The notes: generated by a model from the sequence alone, not told the origin. A DNA stretch of 64,000 nucleotides from SZUA-430 sp964483585 (GCA_964483585.1 CAZABH010000001.1:124001-188000); one strand, 5' to 3'; positions 35,790-46,958 are shown, counted from the stretch's first letter. A program made the numbers and translations.

Positions 35790-36424
35790 CAGCCAGGCAT
35801 CGGCATCCAGCCCCGGATCAATCCGAAACCTGCGACGGGTAGCGGGGAAAGGCCAGCCACATTGTGCTGGTCGATGCCTCCGAGGGCAAGAACGGGTTGG
35901 CGAGCATCGGCGACAATGGCCGCCAGCCGCGTGGCGCCAAGGCCAGGTTTCCCCGGATGGCTCTGTGTGACGCTGAACGGCGCTGCCAGCAGGAAATCGA
36001 GTGGCAGACAACGCGCACGCGCAACCCCCTTGCGCCCATGCACCGACGCCGAGAGGATCCACCGGGGATTTGCTCGATGCACCATATGCGCCGCCGCCAT
36101 CGCCTTCTCGGGGAAGTGGAGACCGTCGACTGCCAGTCGATGCGCAAGCCCGATATCATCGGCAATCAACACCTTTACGCCGCGGGGCCTGCAGGCAGCC
36201 TTCACGCGGCGCGCAAGTTCCTCTCGCACAAGTGGATCGCGCGCGCGCACAATCACACTAGCCCCCCGAGGCAGGGCACGCACCGCCCCGATCCAGTCCC
36301 CGCGCAGCGTATCATCGGTCATCAGCACAAGCCCGCTGACAGCGCATGGCGCAGCTCGGGCGTTGAGCCGGCGCGCCATTCGTGCAAGCTTCAATCGTGC
36401 AGCATCGACCGGGTATCCATCCAT
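35786..36424 (-). CDS. ThiE/TenI-like thiamine phosphate synthase family protein
   Basis: About 212 residues from the ATG at 36424. LVLMTDDTLRGDW begins the barrel, LIADDIGLAHRLAVDGLHFPE is the ThiE-like strand with phosphate-binding neighbourhood, and PVLALGGIDQHNVAGL the C-terminal glycine-rich phosphate loop. It is shorter and more divergent than canonical ThiE and lacks some pyrimidine-binding residues I expect, so activity is doubtful. Its start overlaps the yggS start in CATG; an ATG at 36379 would remove the overlap. Confidence 0.75.
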   Translation of the reverse strand: MDGYPVDAARLKLARMARRLNARAAPCAVSGLVLMTDDTLRGDWIGAVRALPRGASVIVRARDPLVREELARRVKAACRPRGVKVLIADDIGLAHRLAVDGLHFPEKAMAAAHMVHRANPRWILSASVHGRKGVARARCLPLDFLLAAPFSVTQSHPGKPGLGATRLAAIVADARQPVLALGGIDQHNVAGLSPLPVAGFGLIRGWMPMPGC

Positions 36425-37109
36425 GCCTTCATCCATACCAGCATCGGATATCGCAGCAAACATCGCGCGCATCCGAGCGCGTATGACAAGGGCCGCAGGC
36501 GAGGCCGGTCGGGATCCGGCAGCAGTGACACTGGTTGCCATCAGCAAGACCCAAACCGCTGAAGCCGTTGAGGCGGCGATCATGGCTGGTCACAGCGTGT
36601 TTGGCGAAAATCGGGTTCAGGAAGCCAGCCAGAAGTTTCCACGCCTCAGGGCACGCCATCCTGGTCTTGAGCTACACCTGGTTGGTCCTCTGCAGTCGAA
36701 CAAGGTGCGCGAAGCCGTGGGCCTCTTCGACGTGATCCACACGCTTGACCGGGAAAGCCTTGCCCTTGCGCTGCTGCGCGAACGCGAGAGATCCGGCCGC
36801 TGCCCCAGGCTCTTCGTCCAGGTCAACACGGGCGAAGAACCCCAGAAATCAGGTCTGGCGCCCAGCGATGTTCAGGGGTTTGTTGCGCGCTGCCGCAACG
36901 AATGGAAACTGGGAATCTCGGGCTTGATGTGCATCCCCCCCGTGGATGACATGGCTGCGCCCCATTTTGCCTTGCTCGCGACGCTTGCGCGCGATGCGGG
37001 CCTGAAAGAGCTGAGCATGGGGATGAGCAGCGACTTCGAGGCCGGCATCGCACTTGGAGCAACCTGCATCCGGGTCGGCAGCGCGATCTTTGGCGAACGC
37101 CGGACCTGA
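36423..37109 (+). CDS. YggS/PLPBP-family pyridoxal phosphate homeostasis protein
   Basis: Protein of 228 residues that binds PLP and buffers vitamin B6 and amino-acid pools. LVAISKTQTAEAVEAA has the PLP Lys, FGENRVQEA and HLVGPLQSNK are hallmarks, and LSMGMSSDFEAGIALGAT with VRVGSAIFG-like end (CIRVGSAIFGER) closes it. The ATG at 36423 gives the normal length; the open frame extends far upstream inside the opposite ThiE-like gene and is not coding there. Confidence 0.93.
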   Translation: MPSSIPASDIAANIARIRARMTRAAGEAGRDPAAVTLVAISKTQTAEAVEAAIMAGHSVFGENRVQEASQKFPRLRARHPGLELHLVGPLQSNKVREAVGLFDVIHTLDRESLALALLRERERSGRCPRLFVQVNTGEEPQKSGLAPSDVQGFVARCRNEWKLGISGLMCIPPVDDMAAPHFALLATLARDAGLKELSMGMSSDFEAGIALGATCIRVGSAIFGERRT

Positions 37110-37226
37110 CAGGGCGGGCCGTGGGCCGGGCAAGCCAGCTTGCGACCTGAGGCCGCCTTTTACAAAGGCCCGAGCGCGTTGCTATTGTCCGCCCATCCAA
37201 GGTCAGGCCCCAACAACAGGATCATC

Positions 37227-37748
37227 ATGTCGATCACGCTCTACGACATCACAGTGCCCTCATATCTGCAGACGGTGACGGCGACCATCAATGTCCTCCA
37301 GAAGGGGGCAGAGTTCTGTCAGCAAAAGGGAATCGACCCCCAGACGCTGGTTGAAACGAAGCTGGCCGAGGACATGTTGCCACTGCGCTTCCAGGTCGTC
37401 TCTGTCGCCCACCACTCCATCGGTGCGATTGAAGGCATGAAGAAGGGAACGTTCGCCCCACCGGGAAGCGACCAGCCCCGGGACTATGATGGTCTGCAGG
37501 CTTTGCTGAAACGCGCCGAGGCGGGATTGCGTGCCGTCACCCCCGCCGAGATCAACGCGCTGCAGGGCAGGGACATGGCCTTCGAGATGCGGGGATTCAA
37601 GATTCCATTCCTGGCTGAGACATTCGCCATGTCGTTCTCGCTGCCTAACTTCTACTTCCACGCCGCAACCACCTACGACATCCTTCGCATGAAGGGTGTG
37701 CCAATTGGCAAGAGAGACTATCTCGGCCAGATGCGCATCAAGGCCTGA
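37227..37748 (+). CDS. DUF1993-family protein
   Basis: Protein of 173 residues from the ATG at 37227. LYDITVPSYLQTVTATINVL at the N-terminus, DMLPLRFQVVSVAHHS and LPNFYFHAATTYDILR are DUF1993 motifs. Related to the DinB-like four-helix proteins; the paired His could bind metal. Function is unknown. It lies 17 bases upstream of tdh in the same direction. Confidence 0.88.
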   Translation: MSITLYDITVPSYLQTVTATINVLQKGAEFCQQKGIDPQTLVETKLAEDMLPLRFQVVSVAHHSIGAIEGMKKGTFAPPGSDQPRDYDGLQALLKRAEAGLRAVTPAEINALQGRDMAFEMRGFKIPFLAETFAMSFSLPNFYFHAATTYDILRMKGVPIGKRDYLGQMRIKA

Positions 37749-37765
37749 GCGGCAGGGAACCAGAC

Positions 37766-38796
37766 ATGAAGGCGCTAGTGAAATCGCGGGCCGAACCCGG
37801 ACTTTGGCTCGAGGATGTGCCCGAGCCGCGCATGGGCATCAACGACGTCCTGATCCGCGTGCTGCGGACCGGCATCTGCGGCACCGATTTGCACATCTGG
37901 AACTGGGATGAGTGGGCCCGCAAGACGATCCCCGTGCCGCTTGTCGTCGGTCACGAGTTTGTCGGCGAGATCGTTGACGTCGGCTCCAACGTCACCGAGT
38001 ACCGCAAGGGTGAGATCGTCAGCGGCGAAGGGCACATCGTTTGCGGTCGCTGTCGCAACTGCATGGCCGGTCGCTATCACATGTGCGCAAACACAAGCGG
38101 CGTTGGCGTGAACCGAACAGGCGCCTTCGCCGAATACATAGCCCTGCCGATGACAAACATCTGGCATCATCACGACGGCATCGACCTTGACGTCGCATCG
38201 ATCTTCGATCCCTTCGGCAATGCCGTACACACAGCGCTGCAGTTTCCGGTCCTTGGCGAGGATGTGCTGATCACGGGCGCAGGCCCCATCGGCATCATGG
38301 CGGCAGCCGTCGTGCGCCAGGCTGGGGCTCGCTATGTGGTAATCACGGACATCAACGAGGCACGCCTCGATCTCGCGCGCAGCATGAAGGTCGATCTGGC
38401 TGTAAACGTGCAGGAGACGTCGCTCGCCGATGTCCAGAAACGGCTCGGCATGCGCGAGGGGTTCGACGTGGGCCTCGAGATGTCGGGTAGCCCGGCAGCA
38501 TTCCGCGACATGCTTTCCAACATGTGCCACGGCGGCAAGATCGCCATGCTGGGCATTCCCTCGACCGACATGGCAATCGACTGGAACAAGGTCATCTTCA
38601 ACATGTTGACCATCAAGGGCATCTATGGCCGAGAGATGTTCGAGACCTGGTACAAGATGTCAGTCCTTGTTCAGTCCGGGCTCGACATCTCGCCCGTGAT
38701 CACACACCGTTACCACTACACTGATTTCCAGAAGGGCTTTGCTGCGATGACGACCGGCTCGTCGGGCAAGGTGGTCCTGAAGTGGGCTGACCTCTG

Positions 38797-38797
<1 letters not shown>
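37766..38797 (+). CDS. tdh: L-threonine 3-dehydrogenase
   Basis: Oxidises threonine to 2-amino-3-ketobutyrate with NAD. The 343-residue protein has catalytic zinc ligands C38 and H63-E64 (GICGTDLHIW, GHEFVGE) with the T40-D41-H43 motif. The structural zinc Cys set CGRCRNCMAGRYHMC is complete and the Rossmann motif GAGPIGIMAA is present. It overlaps the kbl start by one base (TGATG), so the two threonine-degrading enzymes are translationally coupled. Confidence 0.96.
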
Positions 38798-39983
<1,186 letters not shown>

Positions 39984-39987
<4 letters not shown>

Positions 39988-41117
39988 GCATTCGGGTTGA
40001 TCAGGTACTTCTCGCCCGTGGCCCGCCGGCTATACGCGATGATGGTGTCAAGCTGCAGCGCCTCGGTCAGGGAGATCGTACGGCTATAGTGGCTGGCGAA
40101 CGTCGTGGTGATTTCGTCAGCCACCTTCTGTCTCAGCCGATGCGCCTCCTGCGGCCCGATCTTCATCAGGAAGGGCGTGAGCAGCCACCCGCCGACGCCC
40201 CAGGCAAACCCATATGACCGCGCGAGCTCCGTCGGCCCCATGTCCAGCGCGCCATAGATATAGACTTGCTTGTGCCTATTCGATCCATACCGGCTATAGG
40301 CCGGCGCATTGCGGTTTGCAGCAACTTCCATGCTCGTCAGGATCTGGCTCGCCAGCTTTCCCCCGCCAATCGCATCGAACGCAAGCGTTGCCTTGGTCTC
40401 GACAATCGCCGACAGTAGATCGTCCGCGAACGACGGCGCTGTCGAATTGCAGACATGTCGCGCGCCCAGGTCACGCAGGATCTTCTCCTGCGCCGCGCTG
40501 CGTACGACATTGACCAGCCCGATCCCCTCGTTGAGACAGAGCCGCGAAAGCATTTGCCCAAGATTCGATGCGGCCGCCGTATGAACCAGTGCCGTATGTC
40601 CCTCGCGCCGCATCGTCTCGACCATCCCCAGTGAAGTCAGCGGGTTCACGAAGCAGGAGGCCCCTTGCGCAGCGGTCGTCCCTGCCTTGAGAACAAGAAC
40701 GTCTGACGCCTTTGCGGAGCGATACTGCGAATACATCGCCCCACCGAACGTGGCCACGGTCTTCCCCAGCAGCGCCTGAGCAGCATCAGAGCGCCCAGCC
40801 CTGACAACCGTGCCCGCGCCCTCGTTGCCGACAGGCAGAGATTGATCCAGACGGGCCGCCATCATTCTTAGCGCGGGCTCCGGCATTTGCGCGGTCACCA
40901 CTGCGTTCTCACCTTCACCAATGCGTCCGGCACGGGTCATGTCGGCAGTACCAACAAGAAGACCGAGATCCGACGGGTTGATGGGCGTCGCCTCGACGCG
41001 TATCAGAACCTCGTCATCCTTCGGCTCTTCCACGGGTACGCGCGCAAGCGATAGGCGGAGTGTGCCGTCTTTGCCCAGGAGCGAGCGGATTTGCAGGCCG
41101 GTTTCGGGAACGTTGGC
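39984..41117 (-). CDS. MDR-family zinc-free alcohol dehydrogenase-like reductase
   Basis: Protein of 377 residues from the GTG at 41117, which has GGAGA about 7 bases upstream; a TTG at 41183 is in frame. EVLIRVEATPINPSDLGLL and VGNEGAGTVV belong to the MDR catalytic domain; HTAAASNLGQMLSRL is the cofactor-binding segment. It lacks the zinc ligands. It follows the FMO-like gene by 72 bases, so the two may act in one pathway, but no substrate can be named. Confidence 0.8.
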
Positions 41118-41189
41118 CACAGGGGGCTCTCCATCAGCGATAAGCAAGGGTCGAGAAGCACCATGCGAGGCGCTGCAGGTCAAGACCCG

Positions 41190-42518
41190 TCAGGCAGCGC
41201 GCGCCCGTCCTGAACGCTGCGCGCGCTTGCGGCCCGCTGCGATCTCCCGCTTCAGCTCCGCACAATAGATGTCGAAATTCACCTGCTGCGTATGGCGGCG
41301 CGACTTGTAGTACTTGCCGATGTCGCGCGCCTCATCCCGCCTGATGACCTCTTCCATCTCCGAAGGCGAGGGCAGGGCACATTCGCCTGCAAGAACGGAC
41401 GACACCCACTTGGCCTGCTGCTCCGCGAAATTGACAAGCGTCGGCAAGGGTTGTGCCAGGCCCATGAAGAACAGGTTCGGGATACCCGGCTTGCAGATAC
41501 GCTTGAACAGCGCCACGTGGTTGTCGACCACTTCGATGATGGAGCGGTCGAGGAACGGAAACGTGATGTTGTAGCCTGTCGCATAGATGATGGCATCGAT
41601 GTCCTCCACGCTGCCATCCGTGAAGCGCACCTGCTTGCCCATCAGTTCGGCAATGTTAGGTCTCACCGTGATGTCCCCGCAACCGACCCGCGTCAGAAAC
41701 TCGCCCGACACCGAAGGATGCGCATCCGCCGGGTGATGTTCTGGCTCTGGCAGGCCATAATCCTTCATGCGACCAACAGCCCTGACGATCATGCGCTTGA
41801 TGATCGCACGCATCAGGAAGCGTGGCATCCACGATGGCATCACGCCTTTGTCGGGAACCTGCCCATTGATGTACTTGGGAAAGATCCACACGCCACGCCG
41901 CGCGGCCACGAACAGCTTTTGGGCGATCGGTCGCTGCGACAACTCCGAGGCAATGTCCATGGCACTGTTGCCCATGCCGACGACAAGCACGCGCTTGCCG
42001 CGCATATCGACAGGCTCGAACGGGTCAATGTAGCGGTGGCTATGGAAACTGGGTCCGTCGAAGTGGCCGGGGAACGACGGTATGTGCTGGTCCCAATGAT
42101 GGCCGTTCGCGACCACAAGCGCGTCGTACGCGCGTGCCTCGCCTGTAGACAGGCTCACCCTCCACGTGCCGTCCGCAAGGCGCTCGGCCCTTGTCACCTC
42201 GGTGTTGAGGCTGATCCGTGGCTTGAGCCCGAACCGGTCGACATACATATTGAAGTATTCAAGCACCTGCGAGTGGTGGGGGTAATCCGGGTAATGGGCC
42301 GGAATGGGCAGGTCCTCGAACTGCATGCGGTACTTCGAGGTATCAATATGAAGCGACTTGTAGCACGCCGAGCGTCCGTTCTTGTTTTTGAACACCCAAT
42401 TCCCGCCGATTTGGTCGCTCATGTCGAAGCAGTCGAAGGGTATCCCCCTGTCAGCAAGGGCTTTGGCTGTCGTGAAGCCGGAACAACCAGCACCAATGAT
42501 GCACACTTTGGGTAACAT
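41190..42518 (-). CDS. Flavin-containing monooxygenase (FMO-like)
   Basis: Protein of 442 residues from the ATG at 42518 (AGGGGC about 7 bases upstream). The FAD motif is IIGAGCSG, the FMO signature is FPGHFDGPSFHSHRY, and the NADPH motif is VVGMGNSAMD. Family members oxygenate soft nucleophiles or carry out Baeyer-Villiger reactions. The FMO signature is closer to FMO/BVMO group II than to BVMO type I. The open frame upstream to 42668 has no similarity. Confidence 0.9.
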   Translation of the reverse strand: MLPKVCIIGAGCSGFTTAKALADRGIPFDCFDMSDQIGGNWVFKNKNGRSACYKSLHIDTSKYRMQFEDLPIPAHYPDYPHHSQVLEYFNMYVDRFGLKPRISLNTEVTRAERLADGTWRVSLSTGEARAYDALVVANGHHWDQHIPSFPGHFDGPSFHSHRYIDPFEPVDMRGKRVLVVGMGNSAMDIASELSQRPIAQKLFVAARRGVWIFPKYINGQVPDKGVMPSWMPRFLMRAIIKRMIVRAVGRMKDYGLPEPEHHPADAHPSVSGEFLTRVGCGDITVRPNIAELMGKQVRFTDGSVEDIDAIIYATGYNITFPFLDRSIIEVVDNHVALFKRICKPGIPNLFFMGLAQPLPTLVNFAEQQAKWVSSVLAGECALPSPSEMEEVIRRDEARDIGKYYKSRRHTQQVNFDIYCAELKREIAAGRKRAQRSGRARAA

Positions 42519-42866
42519 GTGAAAAGCCCCTGCTTCGTTGTGCAAGCAGGGCATCGGATCCACGGCTCTGTCAAGGCATCGGGTTCCGTAGCGCCCGATC
42601 ACGTTTAGGGGCCCGCGCTGACTCCGCGGCATCGACGAAAGATCATGTCCCCGAATTGTAAGTCGCAAGGCTGTGAAATGATCGCGTATCCGGTCATCTC
42701 GTTTCCGTCCACGTCAGCGGTCACATGAAAATGATTTCATCGGTCATTCGGGCTGCAAACGAAAACAGACGCACTGTCTTATGATCCACAGTCACGACGT
42801 GACCCGTATTGATATCGTTCGGATGTGCACCACGCACAGCCCGTTTCATCATTGAGGAGATATTGA
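42519..42866. promoter_or_regulatory. Divergent intergenic region with operator-like repeats upstream of the fasciclin gene
   Basis: Region of 348 bases. ATGAAA-atga-TTTCAT (42725-42740) is a perfect 6-bp inverted repeat. Three copies of CGGTCAY occur at 42691, 42718 and 42741, two flanking the palindrome. A TGATCCACA (the Caulobacter G-box sequence) lies at 42782-42790. These could be operators for either gene; no regulator is assigned. Confidence 0.4.
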
Positions 42867-43394
42867 ATGCGCAAGATTTTCGGCGCCATGCTGGCGCTCG
42901 CCCTTGTGGCCCCTGCCTTTACCGTTCCGGCCGTCGCCGGCGGCAGCAAGTCCTACGGCGCCAAGCCCGCGGCCGAAGCCCAGACGATCGTTGCGATCGC
43001 CGCGTCGAACCCGGATTTCTCGACACTCGTCACGGCGCTCAAGGCGGCTGAACTGACCGACGCGCTGTCAGGCGCTGGCCCGTTCACGGTTTTCGCTCCG
43101 ACGAACGCTGCCTTCGCGGCGCTGCCGGCGGGCACGGTCGAGAACCTGCTGAAGCCGGAAAACAAGGCCAAGCTACAGGCGGTATTGAAGTTCCACGTCC
43201 TTGGCGCGGCGATTGAATCGTCGGCCCTGGCTGGCAAGACGCTCACCTCTCCGCCGACACTGCAGGGCGGCACTCTCGCCATCGACGGAACGAACGGCGT
43301 GAAGGTCGCCGGTGCCAACGTCGTGAAGGCTGACATCCGCGGATCGAATGGCATCATCCACGTGATCGACAAGGTTCTCCTGCCGGCGAACTAG
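42867..43394 (+). CDS. Secreted fasciclin (FAS1) domain protein
   Basis: Protein of 175 residues with a signal peptide ending near AVAG and one FAS1 domain. TLVTALKAAELTDAL, GPFTVFAPTNAAFAALP (the H1-like box) and the C-terminal NGIIHVIDKVLLP (H2-like box) are clear. FAS1 domains mediate adhesion or binding in the envelope. GGAGAT sits 7 bases before the ATG. It has its own strong terminator and so is a single-gene unit. Confidence 0.93.
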   Translation: MRKIFGAMLALALVAPAFTVPAVAGGSKSYGAKPAAEAQTIVAIAASNPDFSTLVTALKAAELTDALSGAGPFTVFAPTNAAFAALPAGTVENLLKPENKAKLQAVLKFHVLGAAIESSALAGKTLTSPPTLQGGTLAIDGTNGVKVAGANVVKADIRGSNGIIHVIDKVLLPAN

Positions 43395-43409
43395 GCTGGC
43401 TTCCCCGGG

Positions 43410-43445
43410 GCAGGCGGCTTTCGCAGGAAAGCCGCCTGCTTTTTT
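43410..43445 (+). terminator. Rho-independent terminator of the fasciclin gene
   Basis: Perfect 13-bp stem GCAGGCGGCTTTC / GAAAGCCGCCTGC with loop GCAG, followed at once by six T. It starts 15 bases after the fasciclin stop. It is the clearest intrinsic terminator in the window. Confidence 0.95.
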
Positions 43446-43600
43446 ACTTTCGCTGTCTCAACCAAGGCTTGCCGTTGGGTCTCCTCCTCTCTTCTTGCGG
43501 GATTGTTGCTGCCACCTCGCGACAGGCAATTGTGTTCCCACCCGCGTTGCTGTAGCCACCACACAGATCCGGCTGCTCGCGGCCTATTCAGGGGACACTC

Positions 43601-45739
43601 ATGCGTTTCAACTCAGGTCTTTTCTTTGTCGCCGCATTGTCGGCCGCAGCGCCAGCCGCCGCCGACGAGGGCATGTGGCTTCCCGCGCAGGCACCCGAGA
43701 TCGCCGCACAGATGAAAAAGGCAGGGCTCAAGCTCGATCCGAACGCGCTTGCTGACCTCTCGAAAGCACCGATGAACGCCATTGTTTCATTGGGTGGATG
43801 CTCCGCTGCGTTCCTTAGCCCCGAAGGCCTCGTCGCAACCAACCATCACTGCATCTATGGTTCGATCCAGTACAATTCAAAGCCGGAACAGGATTACCTC
43901 TCGAAAGGTTTCCTCGCCGCTACGCAGGCAGACGAGCTCCCGGCCGCACCGGGCTCACGCGTCTTCGTGATCGAGGAACTGAAGGATGTGACGGCGCAGA
44001 TGCAAGAAGGCGTCACCGCCGCAACGACCGGTCGTCAGCGCTATGACCGCCTCGAAGCCAACCAGAAGGCTTTGGTGCAGGCGTGCGAGAAGCAGCCCAG
44101 CCGACGTTGCGATGTGCGCGCCTACTACGGCGGGTCCACCTACTATTTGCAGCAGATGCTCGAGATCCAGGATGTTCGCTTGGTCTATGCGCCAGCAGGC
44201 GCGATCGGCAGCTTCGGCGGCGAGGTCGACAACTGGCAATGGCCGCGCCACACGGGCGATTTCGGCTTCTATCGTGCCTACGTGGCCCCGGACGGCTCGT
44301 CCCGCCCCTTCGATAAGGCAAATGTCCCCTACAAGCCGAAGAGCTGGCTCAAGGTCTCTGCACAGGGCCTGTCAGAGGGTGACTTCGTTGTCCTCGCGGG
44401 CTTCCCCGGCACCACCGAACGGCACCGCACGGCAGCCGAGGCCAAGGCCTTCTTCAGCGATCTCTATCCGCTGCAACAGCGCCTGCTTGCCGAATACTCC
44501 AATCAGATCAAGTCTGTGACAGCAGGCGATGAGGCGGCGACCATCAAATATGCCAACGCGCTGCGCGGCGCCGATAATTTCAAGAAGAAGCTCGAGGGCC
44601 AGCTCGCCGGCGCCGAGGCCATCGGCTTGCTTGCACGCAAGACCTCCGCAGAGAAAGCCTTCCGTGACTGGGCTCAATCCCCTGCGCGCGCAGCCGAGCT
44701 CAAGCCCGTCATCGACACCCTCGACACGCTGGCCGCCGAAGCCGCCGACGCCCGCATGGTGTCGGCCCGATATGGCCTGCTGAATCGCTCTCAGCTGCTG
44801 TCAGCTGCACGCACGATCTATCGCTGGTCGCAGGAGCAGGCAAAGCCCGACGCCGATCGCGAGCCTGGTTTCCAGGAACGCGATCGCAGGCTGGTGACCG
44901 AGCGCATGACCCAGATCGAGCGCCGCTTCGATCCCAAGGTGGATCGCAAGCTGTTCGAGGCAGCCCTGAACGAATATAGGGCACTCGCACCCACCAGTCG
45001 CAACACGGCCTTCGATCGTCAACTTGAGAAGACGGGCCTGGACCGTCTGTACGCGGACACGAAGCTCGGCGATACGCAGTGGCGCCTGTCGCTCCTGACG
45101 AAGACCGGAGCCGACCTGGCTTCAGCATCCGATCCATTCCTGCGTCTTGCCGCTGCCATGTACGAGACCGACATTGCACGCGAGGCCGAAAGCAAGGAGC
45201 GCGAGGGCAAGCTCCAGGCGGCGCGCAGCGCCTACATGAGCGCTTTCCGGCGCTTCGCGGCCGAACAGGGGCGGGCGGTCTATCCCGATGCCAATGGCAG
45301 CCTTCGACTGACTTACGGTCACGTGAAGGGACGCGTCCGAGACGGCGCTTCCTGGACCGCCTTCACGACCGCCCGTGGCATTACCGACAAGTACACGGGA
45401 GCCGAGCCGTTTGATTCACCCGCACGCCAGCTTGACCTCATCCGCAAGGGCGACTTTGGTCGCTACGTGCACCCCGGTCTCAAGACGTTGCCGGTCAACT
45501 ACCTGTCCACGCTAGACATCACCAACGGAAACTCCGGGTCCTCGACGCTGAATGCCAAGGGCGAATTCGTGGGTCTCGCCTTCGACGGCACTATCGACGG
45601 CATTATTGCTGACTGGTGGTTCGATCCCTCGATCAACAGGACGATCCACGTCGACGTGCGCTACATGCTCTGGGTTATGGATCGGATCGACGGAGCCGAC
45701 CGCCTCCTGAACGAGATGGAGATCGTGGGCCGCAAGTGA
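43601..45739 (+). CDS. S46-family dipeptidyl-peptidase
   Basis: Periplasmic dipeptidyl-peptidase of the DPP7/DPP11 type, 712 residues with a signal peptide ending PAAA-D. GGCSAAFLSPEGLVATNHHC holds the catalytic His (H83), FGGEVDNWQWPRHTGDF is a family hallmark with the Asp region, and NGNSGSS carries the catalytic Ser645. S46 enzymes remove dipeptides from the N-terminus of oligopeptides and are known from protein-eating Gram-negatives. Residue choice that sets DPP7 or DPP11 specificity was not resolved. Confidence 0.95.
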   Translation: MRFNSGLFFVAALSAAAPAAADEGMWLPAQAPEIAAQMKKAGLKLDPNALADLSKAPMNAIVSLGGCSAAFLSPEGLVATNHHCIYGSIQYNSKPEQDYLSKGFLAATQADELPAAPGSRVFVIEELKDVTAQMQEGVTAATTGRQRYDRLEANQKALVQACEKQPSRRCDVRAYYGGSTYYLQQMLEIQDVRLVYAPAGAIGSFGGEVDNWQWPRHTGDFGFYRAYVAPDGSSRPFDKANVPYKPKSWLKVSAQGLSEGDFVVLAGFPGTTERHRTAAEAKAFFSDLYPLQQRLLAEYSNQIKSVTAGDEAATIKYANALRGADNFKKKLEGQLAGAEAIGLLARKTSAEKAFRDWAQSPARAAELKPVIDTLDTLAAEAADARMVSARYGLLNRSQLLSAARTIYRWSQEQAKPDADREPGFQERDRRLVTERMTQIERRFDPKVDRKLFEAALNEYRALAPTSRNTAFDRQLEKTGLDRLYADTKLGDTQWRLSLLTKTGADLASASDPFLRLAAAMYETDIAREAESKEREGKLQAARSAYMSAFRRFAAEQGRAVYPDANGSLRLTYGHVKGRVRDGASWTAFTTARGITDKYTGAEPFDSPARQLDLIRKGDFGRYVHPGLKTLPVNYLSTLDITNGNSGSSTLNAKGEFVGLAFDGTIDGIIADWWFDPSINRTIHVDVRYMLWVMDRIDGADRLLNEMEIVGRK

Positions 45740-45767
45740 GCAGCTATCGCGGAAAGCCCGATTACCA

Positions 45768-46958
45768 TCAGAGCAGATGGCCGGACCGCGCCTTCTTGGT
45801 GGCAAGGTAGCCAGTGTTGAAGGGATTTGTGGGAAATTGGTGGGGCACGCGCTCCACCACGCCCACTCCATACTGGCTCAGCGTACCCATCTTGTCTGGA
45901 TTGTTCGTCATCAGCCGAACCGACGTGAAGCCGAGATATTTGAGGATTTCGGCAGCGACAGCAAATCGTCGCTCATCGGCGGCGAAACCAAGCCGCTCAT
46001 TCGCGTCGATCGTGTCAAATCCCTGATCTTGAAGCTCATAGGCTTTGAGCTTGTTGATCAGGCCGATCCCGCGGCCCTCCTGCGCCAGATAGAGCAGGAT
46101 GCCCGCCCCATGCTTTCCGATCGCAGCGATGGCGCCACGAAGCTGGTCCCCGCAATCGCATTTGAGCGAGCCAAGAAGATCGCCCGTTAGGCACTCCGAA
46201 TGCAGCCGCACCAGAACCGGACCCGGAGGCTCTGGATCACCAATGACGAGGGCTAGATGTTCCCGCCCGCCCGCCTCGGGCCTGAATGCAAGCACGCGCG
46301 TATTTTCTGCCCCGGCCAGCGGCAACTGCGCACGGGCGACGATGGCAAGGCGCGTGTGTGCCATATCGTTCGTATAGGCGATATCATCGCAATGCACGCT
46401 GACAAGCCCATGATCTGCAGCGAGCCGCACAGCTTTCCCGCGACCGAGAGAATGGACCACCAGCGAGGGGAGCAGTTCTGCCTGCTTTGCAAGCTCGAGC
46501 GCTGGCAGCACTACTGCAGGCAGGGGCTCTCGCAACGCGGTCCAAGGTCCCATGAGAGGATCATTCAGGTCACGGGTGGGATCAGCCAGTGCAACGGCGG
46601 CTCGGGCAGGGTGCTCAGCAGGAAGGCAAACACGCACCGCATCCTTTGTGTAGAGCCTGATCTTCAGCGTGCGCGCACGGTTATGGGTCAGGAGGACATG
46701 TCCTCTCACGCCCGAGCAGTCATGCATGACGGCTAGCACGTCATCCCGGGCCATCTCAGCAGCACAGGCCAGGAGTGCCTCCTTCCCGCCATCGACGATG
46801 ACAACCGGCAGGCCCATGCGCAGGTCCTGGATGGCACGACCCACCCTGACCGCCGGCGTTAAGATGACATTTGCGTGAGCCTGGCGCCCTTTTACCTTTG
46901 CGCCCCCGGCTTTCCTTGCCATCGCGCCCTTGCCTTTGGTGCGCATGTTGGCGCTCAT
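45768..46958 (-). CDS. ribA: GTP cyclohydrolase II with a degenerate N-terminal domain
   Basis: First step of riboflavin synthesis. The C-terminal half has the zinc Cys set SECLTGDLLGSLKCDCGDQL, EGRGIGLINKLKAYELQDQG and RLMTNNPDKM, so cyclohydrolase II is likely active. The N-terminal about 180 residues resemble a DHBP synthase domain (AIQDLRMGLPVVIVDGG) but lack the catalytic DRENEGD motif, so RibB activity is not expected. It is 396 residues from the ATG at 46958, with GGGAG about 5 bases before. Confidence 0.92.
   Translation of the reverse strand: MSANMRTKGKGAMARKAGGAKVKGRQAHANVILTPAVRVGRAIQDLRMGLPVVIVDGGKEALLACAAEMARDDVLAVMHDCSGVRGHVLLTHNRARTLKIRLYTKDAVRVCLPAEHPARAAVALADPTRDLNDPLMGPWTALREPLPAVVLPALELAKQAELLPSLVVHSLGRGKAVRLAADHGLVSVHCDDIAYTNDMAHTRLAIVARAQLPLAGAENTRVLAFRPEAGGREHLALVIGDPEPPGPVLVRLHSECLTGDLLGSLKCDCGDQLRGAIAAIGKHGAGILLYLAQEGRGIGLINKLKAYELQDQGFDTIDANERLGFAADERRFAVAAEILKYLGFTSVRLMTNNPDKMGTLSQYGVGVVERVPHQFPTNPFNTGYLATKKARSGHLL

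Noticed and set aside
41292..42515. 407-codon open frame opposite the FMO-like gene
   Set aside because: The FMO motifs on the minus strand are unmistakable; the antisense frame shows none.
42782..42790. TGATCCACA (Caulobacter G-box sequence) as a second origin element
   Set aside because: A single nonamer far from the proposed origin; another copy lies in yggS coding sequence, so it is likely chance.
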